64,000 nucleotides of DNA from Herbaspirillum sp. Sphag64. GTDB taxonomy: Bacteria; Pseudomonadota; Gammaproteobacteria; Burkholderiales; Burkholderiaceae_D. How positions within the stretch are numbered: position 1 is the stretch's first letter; each line of letters begins with the position of its first letter. The translations under genes were made by a program, and so were the position numbers. This document shows positions 1 to 10,858 of this stretch, piece after piece. The stretch covers positions 150,952 to 214,951 of the forward strand of contig NZ_JACHYE010000007.1 in NCBI RefSeq assembly GCF_014192645.1. The letters are read 5' to 3'. The notes below the pieces were generated by a model. The model was not told where the DNA came from. It did not search any database and saw only the letters and a program-made list of their open reading frames with translations.

Positions 1-26
1 GTTGCTTATTGGTAATTTTTGTGACC

Positions 27-45
27 TGGCGGTGTGGAACCGCCA
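27..45. other. Stem-loop downstream of panC
   Basis: A 7-bp perfect stem (TGGCGGT / ACCGCCA) with a 5-nt loop lies 24 bases beyond the panC stop codon. No U-tract follows directly on either strand, so it is at best a weak terminator or transcript-end structure. Nothing else is seen in bases 1-68. Confidence 0.3.
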
Positions 46-68
46 AGTGCGGAGGTCTCTGATCGGGC

Positions 69-1834
<1,766 letters not shown>

Positions 1835-1843
1835 ACCGGGAGA

Positions 1844-2050
1844 TCAGTGGTTTTGATACACGTAAGACTGTTGCTTGACCCGGGACGCTTGCTCACGGGC
1901 GACCTTGTCCAGATCGATGGGGGCCTTGTCCCAGAGTAACGCACGTCCGGCGCGCTGTTGTTCTTCCAGTTGTGGGTTCTTTTGCTTGAGTTCGGCGATG
2001 AACTTGGTGGCTTCGGATTCGTATTTCTTTGACACTTTGTGAAATAGCAT
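1844..2050 (-). CDS. DUF3460 family small protein
   Basis: A 68-residue protein rich in Lys, Glu and Gln, with no signal peptide or membrane segment, matching the DUF3460 family found upstream of scpA in Burkholderiales. Its function is unknown. I start at the ATG at 2050 rather than the longer upstream reading because an AGGA ribosome-binding site sits just before it and the conserved KVSKKYESEATKFIAELK region begins right after. It lies 9 bases upstream of scpA, so it probably heads the DUF3460-scpA-panC operon. Family membership is recognised from memory of the motif. Confidence 0.85.
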   Translation of the reverse strand: MLFHKVSKKYESEATKFIAELKQKNPQLEEQQRAGRALLWDKAPIDLDKVAREQASRVKQQSYVYQNH

Positions 2051-2186
2051 GTTTTTTCCTGGTGAATCTGATAAACCGGGACAACTTCCGGCGACAGGCA
2101 GTATTTTACTCTGTCTTTGCATCGAATTTACCAGCCATTGGAGGGCGAACAATGTTGGCGCTGGCAAAACCGGTTTCGATTGCCGT

Positions 2187-3896
2187 TCAGGGTGGGTTGA
2201 AAGAGTCGCTCAAGCTTGACTCGGGCGGTTGAGTTGGCTTGGTGCGACCGAATTCATGCTTTTTCATGCGGCTCTTACGCAGCAGGCCGGCATCATCCAG
2301 TACCGGATAGGCGCTGGCGCAGAACAGCGAATGCATGCGGCGCATATCGCTGATGAGATCCAGATGTAACGAGCTGGTCTCAATACTTTGCTGGGTTTCA
2401 CCTGCCAGACGGATCAGGTGGGTTTGTGCATAGGCACGCTCCAGATCACGGAAGGCTTCTTTTTCAGCCAGCAGCTTCTGAGCGCTCTTGATATCGCCGT
2501 TGAGAAATACTGATAGGCCCAGTTGCAGGCTGGCCACCAGACGTGCATGCATGTCGCTGACTTCTCGCATTCCTGCATCTGAGAAGCTGCGTTGCGGGGC
2601 GATTTTCTTGCTTTCGATACCCTTGACGATGCGCTCGATGATGTCGCCAGCCTGCTCAAGATTGATCGTCATGGTGACGATGCTGGTCCAGCGCCGCACT
2701 TCCTTCTCATTGAGCTCTTCGCGCGAGACGCGTGCCAGATACATTTTGACTGCGGTGTAGAGTTTGTCTACATGGTGGTCAAGCTGGCGAATCTGTTGTG
2801 CGCGCAGTAGGTCATTGTCACGAATGACGGGCAACAGATTGAGCAACATTTTTTCGATCAGATCACCAATACGCAGCGCCTCGCGCGATGCGTTGGCCAG
2901 CGCCAGCGAAGGGGTTTCAATGGCGCCCGGATCAAGATGACGGGCGCTGATCGTATCCTCGTCGTCCTTTTGAGTCTCTGGTAGCAGGCGCGTACAAAGA
3001 CGCGACATGGGTTCAACTAGCGGTAGCAGTAGCAGACAGCGGGCGCTGTTGTACAGCACGTGAAAGGCCACGACACCCAGATGCAGGTCATGCGTGAGCA
3101 GGGTAATCCATAGTTCCAGCGGATTGATGAAGGGCAGGGCGATGACGGCACCCGACAGACGAAACAGCATGCTGCCCAGCGCCACCCGACGGCCTGCGAC
3201 GTTCTGGCTGGCTGCGGTGAGCAGTGCCAGTATGCCGCTGCCGAGGTTGGCACCGATCGTCAGGCACAACGCTACTTTCAATGAAATGATGCCGGAACTG
3301 GCCAGGGTTGCTGCCAATAAAACCGCTGCTAGGCTGGAATACGTCATCATGGCAAAAACGGCGCCAATCAGTGCATCCAGCGTGACGTCCCCCGTCAGTG
3401 TTGAAAACAGGACCTTGATGCCGGGGCCCTGCATGATTGGTTGCGTAGCGTTGCCGATCATCTGCAGTGCCAGCAGAATCAGGCCGAGTCCGATGACTGC
3501 GCGCGCCAGACGTCCGGAAAGATTGTGGCGACGCGGCAGATAAACGACGACGCCGCCAAAGATCAGTAGCGGCGACAGCCAGGACAGGTCAAAGCTCAAT
3601 ACCCCAGTCATCAGAGCGGTACCAACATCGGCGCCGAGCATGATAGTCAGCGCCGGTGTCAGTCCGACCAGGCCTTGTGCCACGAATGAGCAGACAATCA
3701 CGGCAGTGGCGTTGCTGCTCTGGACCAGACTGGTCACCCCGAGCCCTGCCAGAAATGCCAGACTGCGGCGCTTGATGCTGGTGCTCAGGATACGTCGCAA
3801 TTGCGCGCCGTAGACGCGCAGTATGTCGGACCGCACGATATGCGTACCCCATACCAGCAAGGCGAGGGCTGACAGTAAATTAAGCAGGGTGGTCAT
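2187..3896 (-). CDS. Na/Pi cotransporter family protein with PhoU-like tail
   Basis: Inner-membrane protein of 569 residues. The N-terminal 310 residues contain many hydrophobic segments and the two internally repeated QSSNATA / TYSSLAA-type cores of sodium-phosphate symporters (NptA/YjbB family). From about residue 330 the sequence turns into charged helices typical of a fused PhoU-like domain. Likely role: sodium-coupled phosphate movement, with the PhoU part controlling transport. It stands alone between glpD and the DUF3460-scpA-panC run, on the same strand as both. Whether it imports or exports phosphate cannot be told from sequence. Confidence 0.9.
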   Translation of the reverse strand: MTTLLNLLSALALLVWGTHIVRSDILRVYGAQLRRILSTSIKRRSLAFLAGLGVTSLVQSSNATAVIVCSFVAQGLVGLTPALTIMLGADVGTALMTGVLSFDLSWLSPLLIFGGVVVYLPRRHNLSGRLARAVIGLGLILLALQMIGNATQPIMQGPGIKVLFSTLTGDVTLDALIGAVFAMMTYSSLAAVLLAATLASSGIISLKVALCLTIGANLGSGILALLTAASQNVAGRRVALGSMLFRLSGAVIALPFINPLELWITLLTHDLHLGVVAFHVLYNSARCLLLLPLVEPMSRLCTRLLPETQKDDEDTISARHLDPGAIETPSLALANASREALRIGDLIEKMLLNLLPVIRDNDLLRAQQIRQLDHHVDKLYTAVKMYLARVSREELNEKEVRRWTSIVTMTINLEQAGDIIERIVKGIESKKIAPQRSFSDAGMREVSDMHARLVASLQLGLSVFLNGDIKSAQKLLAEKEAFRDLERAYAQTHLIRLAGETQQSIETSSLHLDLISDMRRMHSLFCASAYPVLDDAGLLRKSRMKKHEFGRTKPTQPPESSLSDSFNPP

Positions 3897-3926
3897 GGCA
3901 GGATGTCAGCAGTAATGGAGAACAGA

Positions 3927-5483
3927 CTATGAAACAGTCTCTGCTGGTACTTTAGCATGACCGAAATAGTCGACGAACCAAACACTGAATTCATCGCGCT
4001 GCTCTTGCGTCATGTGCAGGCCACACTTGGTGCGGCGCCACAAAATGTCGTCCGGTTCCACGGCCCATTCATGGGTAACCAGATAGGCGACCTCACGCTC
4101 GACCAGCCCTCCACCGAAGTTGCGGCCCAGATCAGCGGTGCTGACTGCATCTTGCAGGATACGCGTTACGTGCCGGCCATGTCGGTTAAACAGGTGGGTT
4201 AGCAACTGGCTATCCAGCTTGCTGTATTTTTGCTTCAGCAACGCCAGTTCCTGAGTGCGGTTCTGGCGCTTGAATTCACCGCCGGGCAGTGCTTCGGTCT
4301 GGCTCCATGGGCCTTTTTTGGTGCGCGTCCAAGGCGCCAGTTTTTCGAGCACCGATTCGGCCAGACGGCGGTAGGTGGTGATCTTGCCACCGTACACCGA
4401 CACACAGGGGATGTTGTCGCTGTCTTGCAATACCAGCGTGTAATCGCGGGTTACCGCCGAAGGGTTGTCGGATTCGTCATCAAACAGCGGGCGCACACCG
4501 GCGTAGCGCCAGACAATGTCCTTCTGCGCGATCGGCTTGGCCAGATACTGATTCACCGCACGCAGCAGGTAATGCTCTTCCTCGACGCTGATATGCGCTC
4601 CTTTGTCCATGTTCTCCTGTGGTACATCGGTGGTGCCGATCAGGGTGTAGTTGTCTTCGTAAGGAATCATGAAGACGATGCGCTTATCGTCGTTTTGCAG
4701 GATATACGCATGCTCGCCCTGGAACAGTCTGGGCACCACGATATGGCTGCCACGCACCAGTTTGACAGCAGCATGGGTAGCGCCAGGCTCGGCTGGGTTA
4801 AGCATGCTATCGAGTTTGGCAACCCATGGGCCAGCGCTGTTGACCATGGCGCGGGCACTGAGTTGCTGACGTTCACCGGTCAGCGTGTTTTCCAGCTCAC
4901 ATTGCCAGGTTTTGCTGGCCGCATCGCGATGCGCACTGACCAGTCGCGTACGGGCCAGAATATTGGTGCCATGTTGCTGTGCACTCTGCAGATTCAGGAT
5001 GACCAGACGGGCATCATCAACCCAGGCATCCGAGTAGGCAAAACCCTTGGTAATGTCCTTGCGCAGGCCGCTCGGTGCGGCCATACGGTCGAGTGCGATT
5101 GCCTGTGAATGTGGCAAGCTGATGCGACCACCGATATGGTCATACAGCCACAGGCCGAGGCGGATCATCCAGCCCGGGCGCAAGCCTTTGACATGGGGCA
5201 TCACGAAGCGTAAAGGCCAGGAAATGTGTGGTGCGATATTGAGCAGATGCTCGCGCTCGGCCAATGCTTCTGCCACCAGACGGAACTCGTAATATTCCAG
5301 GTAGCGCAGGCCACCGTGTATCAGCTTGGTACTGGCCGAAGAGGTCGCACCGGCAAAGTCATTCTGTTCGCACAAGGCGACCGTCAGGCCGCGTCCGGCA
5401 GCGTCGCGCGCGATACCCGCGCCGTTGATGCCGCCGCCGATGATCAGCAGATCATAAGGTTGCGCTGTACTCGAAGTAGTCAT
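3927..5483 (-). CDS. glpD: Aerobic glycerol-3-phosphate dehydrogenase GlpD
   Basis: FAD enzyme at the inner face of the membrane that oxidises glycerol-3-phosphate to dihydroxyacetone phosphate and passes electrons to quinone. It has 518 residues. The FAD-binding motif GGGINGAGIARDAAG is at residues 16-30, with SASTKLIHGGLRYLE and the late YGGKITTYRRLAE segment of the family. The ATG overlaps the stop of the upstream SorC-type regulator by 4 bases (ATGA), so the two genes are translationally coupled. No glpF or glpK is in the window. Confidence 0.96.
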   Translation of the reverse strand: MTTSSTAQPYDLLIIGGGINGAGIARDAAGRGLTVALCEQNDFAGATSSASTKLIHGGLRYLEYYEFRLVAEALAEREHLLNIAPHISWPLRFVMPHVKGLRPGWMIRLGLWLYDHIGGRISLPHSQAIALDRMAAPSGLRKDITKGFAYSDAWVDDARLVILNLQSAQQHGTNILARTRLVSAHRDAASKTWQCELENTLTGERQQLSARAMVNSAGPWVAKLDSMLNPAEPGATHAAVKLVRGSHIVVPRLFQGEHAYILQNDDKRIVFMIPYEDNYTLIGTTDVPQENMDKGAHISVEEEHYLLRAVNQYLAKPIAQKDIVWRYAGVRPLFDDESDNPSAVTRDYTLVLQDSDNIPCVSVYGGKITTYRRLAESVLEKLAPWTRTKKGPWSQTEALPGGEFKRQNRTQELALLKQKYSKLDSQLLTHLFNRHGRHVTRILQDAVSTADLGRNFGGGLVEREVAYLVTHEWAVEPDDILWRRTKCGLHMTQEQRDEFSVWFVDYFGHAKVPAETVS

Positions 5484-6526
5484 GTTCTGGCTCGTCGTTG
5501 GTGGTTGTCAGTGTGGAGTGCTTGGGTATTGCTGTCTTGTTTGGAGTTGGCTTCCTGCTCAAGCTCTTGCACCAAGAGCCTGGCGGTCGGTTCATCGATC
5601 ATCAGTTCGTTGATGTAGCCGCCATGCAAGGCAGCGCGTAGTCCGGCGATCTTGCTCTTGCCGCTGACGACGCAGATGGCATGGGCGGCATGTTGAAAGC
5701 GATCCAGATCCGGGCCGCTGCTACGGGCATTCAAGGCAATATCACGCCAGCTGCCGTCAGCACGGAAAAAGACCGTCGCAATATCGGCAATGACGCCATC
5801 TTTGCGAATGCCGTCCAGATCATCCTGATCGAGGTAGCCAGCGGTGTGGATATGGCTGTAACTGCCGCTGTCGGTGGTGCCGATACTAAACAGCAGTATC
5901 GTGGCATTGTCTTGCAACTCCCGGATCGCCTTGATGCTGCGCTCGCGCCACAGCGCGGTGCGGGTATCGGCATAATCGAAAAACGCTGGCACTGGCAGGC
6001 TGTGTGCGCGCGCGCCGTAGTTCTGGGCAAACCGGGTCACAATCGATTCGCCGAAGGTGTTGACGATGTTGGTACCGGATCCGGAGCCATTGAGCTGGAC
6101 TACTTCAACACCGTGTACCGATTTGGCGCTGAGATTGTCGGCGATGGCGGCAACCGTCTTGCCCCAGGCTAGTCCGATGACAGTTGATGGCTGTACCAGT
6201 GTATTGAGATAGGCCGCCGTGTGGGCGGCCACGCGCTGCATGTTGTCGCTTTCGCTGCCGGTGGCAGGTACTGGCACGACTTGCACTGAACGTAATGGAT
6301 AGTGGGCACGAATGCTGGCTTCCAGATTGCCTGAGAACTCTTGGGGATCATGAACGCGGATTTCGACCAGGCCTTTTTCCATGGCGTAGGACAGTAAGCG
6401 CGACACGGTGGCGCGCGAAGTGCCCATTTCTTCTGCGATGGCGGCGGTGGTCATGTTCTGAAAGTAATACAGACGCGCCACGCGCACGGCAGAAAGGGCA
6501 ATGTCCTGACGATCTCCTGTAGCCAT
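5480..6526 (-). CDS. SorC/DeoR-type sugar-binding transcriptional regulator
   Basis: Cytoplasmic DNA-binding regulator of 348 residues with an N-terminal helix-turn-helix (about residues 25-45, MTTAAIAEEMGTSRATVSR) and a C-terminal sugar-phosphate-binding domain of the SorC family. I use the ATG at 6526; a longer TTG-started reading to 6607 has no support. It overlaps glpD by 4 bases, which suggests it controls glycerol-3-phosphate oxidation and senses glycerol-3-phosphate or a related triose phosphate. That ligand is an inference. Most proteobacteria use the shorter DeoR-family GlpR for this job, so the pairing deserves attention. Confidence 0.88.
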   Translation of the reverse strand: MATGDRQDIALSAVRVARLYYFQNMTTAAIAEEMGTSRATVSRLLSYAMEKGLVEIRVHDPQEFSGNLEASIRAHYPLRSVQVVPVPATGSESDNMQRVAAHTAAYLNTLVQPSTVIGLAWGKTVAAIADNLSAKSVHGVEVVQLNGSGSGTNIVNTFGESIVTRFAQNYGARAHSLPVPAFFDYADTRTALWRERSIKAIRELQDNATILLFSIGTTDSGSYSHIHTAGYLDQDDLDGIRKDGVIADIATVFFRADGSWRDIALNARSSGPDLDRFQHAAHAICVVSGKSKIAGLRAALHGGYINELMIDEPTARLLVQELEQEANSKQDSNTQALHTDNHQRRART

Positions 6527-6729
6527 TTTTCGGATTAAGCCTCGATTGAACAAGTGTGCACTGCGTTTGAACGTTTGTACAATACGCGAAAGTATTTGAG
6601 AAATCAAGCGCGCGCAACGATGCAGCGCAACATGCTGTTAGTGCGAGCGGGTCTTAAAAAATGAGGGAAATGAGAGGGCTTGAGCGAAGAAGGCTCAATT
6701 TTTACTAATTTGGCGTGATGCAGGTGTGG

Positions 6730-7224
6730 TTAGGCAATTTGTTGCAGCGAGCGTCGCATAACAATAGGCGCCGGTTCAAGCGGATTGGCGTAGCGATAAT
6801 GCAGCTCGGGAGCGATCTTGAAGCCGAATTCAGCGTAGAACTCGAGTAGGCGAGGCTGATCCGAGCGAACTGCCAGTCGGAGTTCTTGTACACCGACGTT
6901 GCTTGCCTGTTGCGTTATCTTTGTCATGAGCAACTTGGATAGCTGCTTGCCACGATACTGAGGGAGGATGCCCAAGCGCAGGATTTCCCAAATGGTAGGA
7001 TCTTCAGGCATCGGCAGCCAGCGCAGCGAACCGATCGCCGTGTCTTTATCCTGTATTACCAGTGCACCGCCTTCCCGCAAGTCGTTTGCGACCCGTTCGG
7101 TCCCCTCGCGGTGCCCGCTGGAGCTAGGAGCAACCTTGCCGGACCAGCTCTTGCGCGTCAATTCGGCGATCAGCTCAGCGTCTTCGGTAGTGGCGAAACG
7201 AATGGTGGGCTCAGTGGATGTCAT
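6730..7224 (-). CDS. GNAT family N-acetyltransferase
   Basis: Predicted acyl-CoA-dependent acetyltransferase of about 164 residues; the substrate is unknown. The core fold begins at IRFATTEDAELIAELTRKSW. The acetyl-CoA-binding stretch follows ILRLGILPQYRGKQLSKLL, with the Q/R-x-x-G-x-G/Q pattern slightly altered (QYRGKQ). Two in-frame ATGs (7224 and 7239) are possible and neither has a clear ribosome-binding site. It lies downstream of metG on the same strand, about 95 bases away, past an inverted repeat, and is probably transcribed separately or by readthrough. Confidence 0.8.
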   Translation of the reverse strand: MTSTEPTIRFATTEDAELIAELTRKSWSGKVAPSSSGHREGTERVANDLREGGALVIQDKDTAIGSLRWLPMPEDPTIWEILRLGILPQYRGKQLSKLLMTKITQQASNVGVQELRLAVRSDQPRLLEFYAEFGFKIAPELHYRYANPLEPAPIVMRRSLQQIA

Positions 7225-7259
7225 GTAAAGCGCGGTCATGCCAGAAATGTTTGCCTTGT

Positions 7260-7288
7260 GCCGCCACAGCACGGTGGCTGGTGGCGGC
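7260..7288. repeat. Inverted repeat between metG and the GNAT gene
   Basis: Perfect 8-bp arms GCCGCCAC / GTGGCGGC with a 13-nt loop, just past the metG stop. No U-tract follows, so it may be a transcript-stabilising hairpin rather than a classical intrinsic terminator. Confidence 0.4.
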
Positions 7289-7318
7289 GTTCGAGCGATG
7301 TCAAGGAGGGTAATTACC

Positions 7319-9391
7319 TCAACGTACCCGCATCCCAGGTTCTGCACCTGGCCACGGGTTCAGTACATAGATTCCCGGATTCGATTTTTCATCCTTGGCG
7401 GAAGCCGCCAAGACCATGCCTTCAGAGATGCCGAATTTCATCTTGCGCGGCGCCAGATTGGCAACCATCACGGTCAGCTTGCCAACCAGCTCTTCCGGCT
7501 TGTAGGCCGAGGCGATGCCAGAGAACACGTTGCGGGTCTTGCCTTCGCCTGCATCAAGTGTCAGTCGCAACAGCTTGGTCGATCCTTCGACCGCTTCGCA
7601 GTTCACAATCTTGGCAATGCGCAGATCGATTTTAGCAAAGTCATCGATACTGATTTCAGGTGCCAGTTCTTCCATCGCTGTGCTGTTTTCAGAGCTCGAT
7701 GGCGCAACTGGTGCAGCCGCTTCTGGCGCATCGAACAGGGCATCCAGCATCTTGGGATCGACGCGTTGCATCAGGTGGGCATAGGTATTGATGGTATGGC
7801 CATCGGCCAGTGCGGTCTGTACATCAAGCCAGCGCAAAGGTGCAACATTGAGGAAGCCTTCGACCTGGGCTGCCAGTTGCGGCAGCACCGGCTTCAGATA
7901 GACGGTGAGCAGGCGGAAGGCTTCCAGCAAGCGGCTGCAGACTTCATGCAGTTGCGCGTCCTTGCTGCTGTCCTTGGCCAGTTCCCAGGGTTTGTTGGCA
8001 TCGACAAAGGCATTGATGATGTCAGCCTGTTCCATCACCGCACGCAGTGCCTTGCCATATTCGCGTTGTTCATAGAGTGCCTGGATATCGGTGGCGACAC
8101 CGCGCAGACGTGCCAGGAAGGCATCATCCGCATTGGCCCACTGCATGCTCAATTTACCGTCAAAGCGCTTGGCAATGAAGCCGGCGGCGCGGCTGGCGAT
8201 GTTGACGTACTTGCCGATCAGGTCGGCATTGACGCGGGCTACGAAGTCGTCTGGATTGAAGTCGACGTCCTCGACCTTGGCATTGAGCTTCGCGGCAATG
8301 TAGTAGCGCAGCCATTCAGGGTTCATGCCGATGTCCAGATAGCGTAGTGGCGAAATACCTGTGCCGCGTGATTTGGACATCTTTTCGCCGCTGACGGTGA
8401 TGAAACCGTGCGCGAAGACATTGTTCGGGACCTTGCGACCGGCAAACTTCAGCATAGCTGGCCAGAACAGGGTATGGAAATAGGTAATGTCCTTGCCGAT
8501 AAAGTGATATTGCTCGGTCTTGTCGTCAGCCATGAAGGCATTGAAGTCGCGGCCGGTCTTGTCGAAATAGTTCTTCAGCGAGGCCAGGTAGCCGATCGGT
8601 GCATCCAGCCAGACATAGAAATATTTGCCTGGTGTATCGGGAATTTCGATACCAAAATAGGGCGCGTCACGGCTGATATCCCAGTCACCGAGGCCACCTT
8701 CGCCATCCAGCCATTCCTTGGCCTTGTTGGCGACTTCCGGTTGCAGGCGATTGTTGTCGAGTGCCCATTCGCGCAGAAAGGCGACGCATTTCGGATCTGA
8801 CAGTTTGAAGAAAAAATGTTCGGACGACTTCATGACCGGCGTGGCACCAGACAAGGTCGAATACGGATTTTTGAGGTCGGTTGGCGCGTACACGGCACTA
8901 CAGTTCTCACAGGAGTCGCCATATTGATCCTTGGTGCCGCATTTCGGGCATTCGCCCTTGATGTAGCGATCCGGCAGGAACATGTTCTTGACCGGGTCAA
9001 AGAACTGTTCAATCGTCTTGCTGGTGATGAGCTTGGCATCATCACGCAGGGCGCGGTAGATTTCTTGCGACAGCTGGTGATTTTCGGTGCTATCTGTCGA
9101 GCTCCAGTTGTCGAAGGCAATATGGAAGCCGTCCAGATACTGCTTGCGACCGGCGGCAATATTGGCCACGAACTGCTGCGGCGTGATGCCGGCCTTCTCG
9201 GCGGCAATCATGATCGGCGCACCGTGGGCATCATCTGCACCGACAAAATGGACCTCATGGCCCTGCATTCGCTGGAACCGGACCCAGATGTCGGCCTGGA
9301 TGTATTCCATGATGTGACCGATATGGAATGCACCGTTGGCGTAGGGGAGAGCGGTGGTGACGAACAATTGGCGTGGCGATGAGGTGCTCAT
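7319..9391 (-). CDS. metG: Methionyl-tRNA synthetase MetG
   Basis: Charges tRNA-Met in the cytoplasm. The protein has 690 residues. The class I signature HIGH is at residues 23-26, the zinc knuckle cysteines are at 148, 151, 161 and 164 (CPKC...CENC), and KMSKS is at 337-341. The C-terminal 110 residues ([23 protein letters not shown]) form the EMAP/Trbp-type tRNA-binding domain that gives a dimer. I start at the ATG at 9391, two codons inside a TTG-started reading. It is divergent from mrp, sharing a 224-base intergenic region, an arrangement common in proteobacteria. Confidence 0.97.
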   Translation of the reverse strand: MSTSSPRQLFVTTALPYANGAFHIGHIMEYIQADIWVRFQRMQGHEVHFVGADDAHGAPIMIAAEKAGITPQQFVANIAAGRKQYLDGFHIAFDNWSSTDSTENHQLSQEIYRALRDDAKLITSKTIEQFFDPVKNMFLPDRYIKGECPKCGTKDQYGDSCENCSAVYAPTDLKNPYSTLSGATPVMKSSEHFFFKLSDPKCVAFLREWALDNNRLQPEVANKAKEWLDGEGGLGDWDISRDAPYFGIEIPDTPGKYFYVWLDAPIGYLASLKNYFDKTGRDFNAFMADDKTEQYHFIGKDITYFHTLFWPAMLKFAGRKVPNNVFAHGFITVSGEKMSKSRGTGISPLRYLDIGMNPEWLRYYIAAKLNAKVEDVDFNPDDFVARVNADLIGKYVNIASRAAGFIAKRFDGKLSMQWANADDAFLARLRGVATDIQALYEQREYGKALRAVMEQADIINAFVDANKPWELAKDSSKDAQLHEVCSRLLEAFRLLTVYLKPVLPQLAAQVEGFLNVAPLRWLDVQTALADGHTINTYAHLMQRVDPKMLDALFDAPEAAAPVAPSSSENSTAMEELAPEISIDDFAKIDLRIAKIVNCEAVEGSTKLLRLTLDAGEGKTRNVFSGIASAYKPEELVGKLTVMVANLAPRKMKFGISEGMVLAASAKDEKSNPGIYVLNPWPGAEPGMRVR

Positions 9392-9615
9392 TGGCAATGC
9401 GTACTGGTGGGTGGTGGGAAAAGTCCATCATTTTAGCAGCCGTGAACGTTTTGGCGCAGAGTGACCGAACAAACAGACCCGCTGTGCAGGGCGTCTCATG
9501 GTTTTTGAGGCGTGTTTGATGTGCTGTTGGTAATTTTTTGCAGGTTGCCGCAATGCTGTCTCTGCTTCCCTGGCGCGATTGGTTTAGACTTGCGGGTGTC
9601 TTTCAAGGAGAAGTA

Positions 9616-10704
9616 ATGAGCATCACCGTCGAAGCAGTCAAGGCAGCGCTGTCGCAGGTCATTGATCCCAATACCGGCAAGGATCTGGTCGCAGGGAAAA
9701 CTATCAAAAACATTCAGATTGATGGCAGTAACGTCGCCTTTGAGGTCGAGCTGGGTTATCCAGCCAAGAGTCAGTTTGAGTTGATTCGCAGTGCCGCTGT
9801 TACTGCTGTACAAACATTGTCGAGTGTCGGCGCCGTGCAGGCTGAAGTCGGCTTCAAGATCGTGGCGCACGCTGTGCAGCGTGGCATCAAGCTCAAATCG
9901 AACGTCAAGAACATCATCGCAGTCGCATCTGGTAAGGGTGGCGTCGGCAAATCCACCACGGCAGCCAATCTGGCGCTGGCGCTGGCGGCTGAAGGTGCGC
10001 GCGTCGGTATTCTGGATGCCGATATCTACGGTCCGTCGCAGCCGATGATGCTGGGTATTTCCGGTCGGCCAGAAACACTGGACGGCAAAACCATGGAGCC
10101 GCTTGAAAATCACGGTCTGCAAGTGTCATCGATCGGATTCATGATTGACCCGGACGAGCCAATGGTCTGGCGCGGCCCGATTGTCACGCAGGCATTGCAG
10201 CAATTGCTGGATCAGACCAACTGGCGTGATCTCGATTATCTGATCGTTGATATGCCGCCCGGTACCGGCGACGTGCAATTGACCTTGTCGCAGAAGGTCC
10301 CGGTCACTGGCGCGGTGATTGTGACCACGCCGCAAGATATTGCCTTGCTGGATGCGCGCAAGGGTTTGAAAATGTTTGAGAAGGTCGGTATCCCGATCCT
10401 CGGCATTGTCGAGAACATGAGTACCCACATCTGCTCCAACTGCGGTCATGCTGAAGCAATTTTTGGCTCCGGCGGTGGTGAGCGCATGTGTGCCGACTTT
10501 GGTGTCGACTTCCTTGGTGCATTGCCCCTGACGATGGCGATTCGCCAGCAGACCGACTCTGGACGACCCACGGTGGTGGCGCAGCCAGATGGTCCAGAGG
10601 CAGAGATTTATAAGACCATTGCACGCAAGGTTGCCATCAAGGTGGCGGACAAGGCTAAGGATATGACCAGCAAATTCCCGAGTATCGTGATTCAGAACGA
10701 CTAG
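9616..10704 (+). CDS. apbC: Iron-sulfur cluster carrier protein Mrp/ApbC
   Basis: P-loop ATPase that binds and delivers 4Fe-4S clusters to apoproteins in the cytoplasm. The 362-residue protein has an N-terminal FSCA/DUF59 domain (about 1-85), Walker A GKGGVGKST at 106-114, and the cluster-bridging CSNC motif with Cys273 and Cys276. The ATG at 9616 follows an AAGGAG ribosome-binding site, so I reject a longer reading from 9538. It is divergent from metG. Confidence 0.95.
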   Translation: MSITVEAVKAALSQVIDPNTGKDLVAGKTIKNIQIDGSNVAFEVELGYPAKSQFELIRSAAVTAVQTLSSVGAVQAEVGFKIVAHAVQRGIKLKSNVKNIIAVASGKGGVGKSTTAANLALALAAEGARVGILDADIYGPSQPMMLGISGRPETLDGKTMEPLENHGLQVSSIGFMIDPDEPMVWRGPIVTQALQQLLDQTNWRDLDYLIVDMPPGTGDVQLTLSQKVPVTGAVIVTTPQDIALLDARKGLKMFEKVGIPILGIVENMSTHICSNCGHAEAIFGSGGGERMCADFGVDFLGALPLTMAIRQQTDSGRPTVVAQPDGPEAEIYKTIARKVAIKVADKAKDMTSKFPSIVIQND

Positions 10705-10770
10705 GGTTGTCTCTGGGTAATTACCTGCACAGTAACATCCCTCTGAGCAGCAGTGGTGTTGGCCAGCCGA

Positions 10771-10799
10771 TTCCCTCGCGAGAGCCAACACGGTAAAAT
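10771..10799 (+). promoter_or_regulatory. Possible sigma-70 promoter for gltX
   Basis: TTCCCT (10771-10776) and TAAAAT (10794-10799) are separated by 17 bases. The start of transcription would be near 10806, giving a leader of about 50 bases that contains the hairpin at 10823-10848. The -35 element is poor. Confidence 0.4.
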
Positions 10800-10822
10800 G
10801 CTGCTCTCACTATCCGACTCAC

Positions 10823-10848
10823 AACGGCTTTGGCGTTCCAAGGCCGTT
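10823..10848 (+). terminator. Terminator-like hairpin directly before gltX
   Basis: An 11-bp stem (AACGGCTTTGG / CCAAGGCCGTT, one G-T pair) with a 4-base loop is followed by TTTATTTAT and then the gltX ATG only 10 bases after the stem. It has the form of an intrinsic terminator for mrp, but its place inside any gltX leader also suits attenuation. Confidence 0.7.
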
Positions 10849-10858
10849 TTTATTTATC

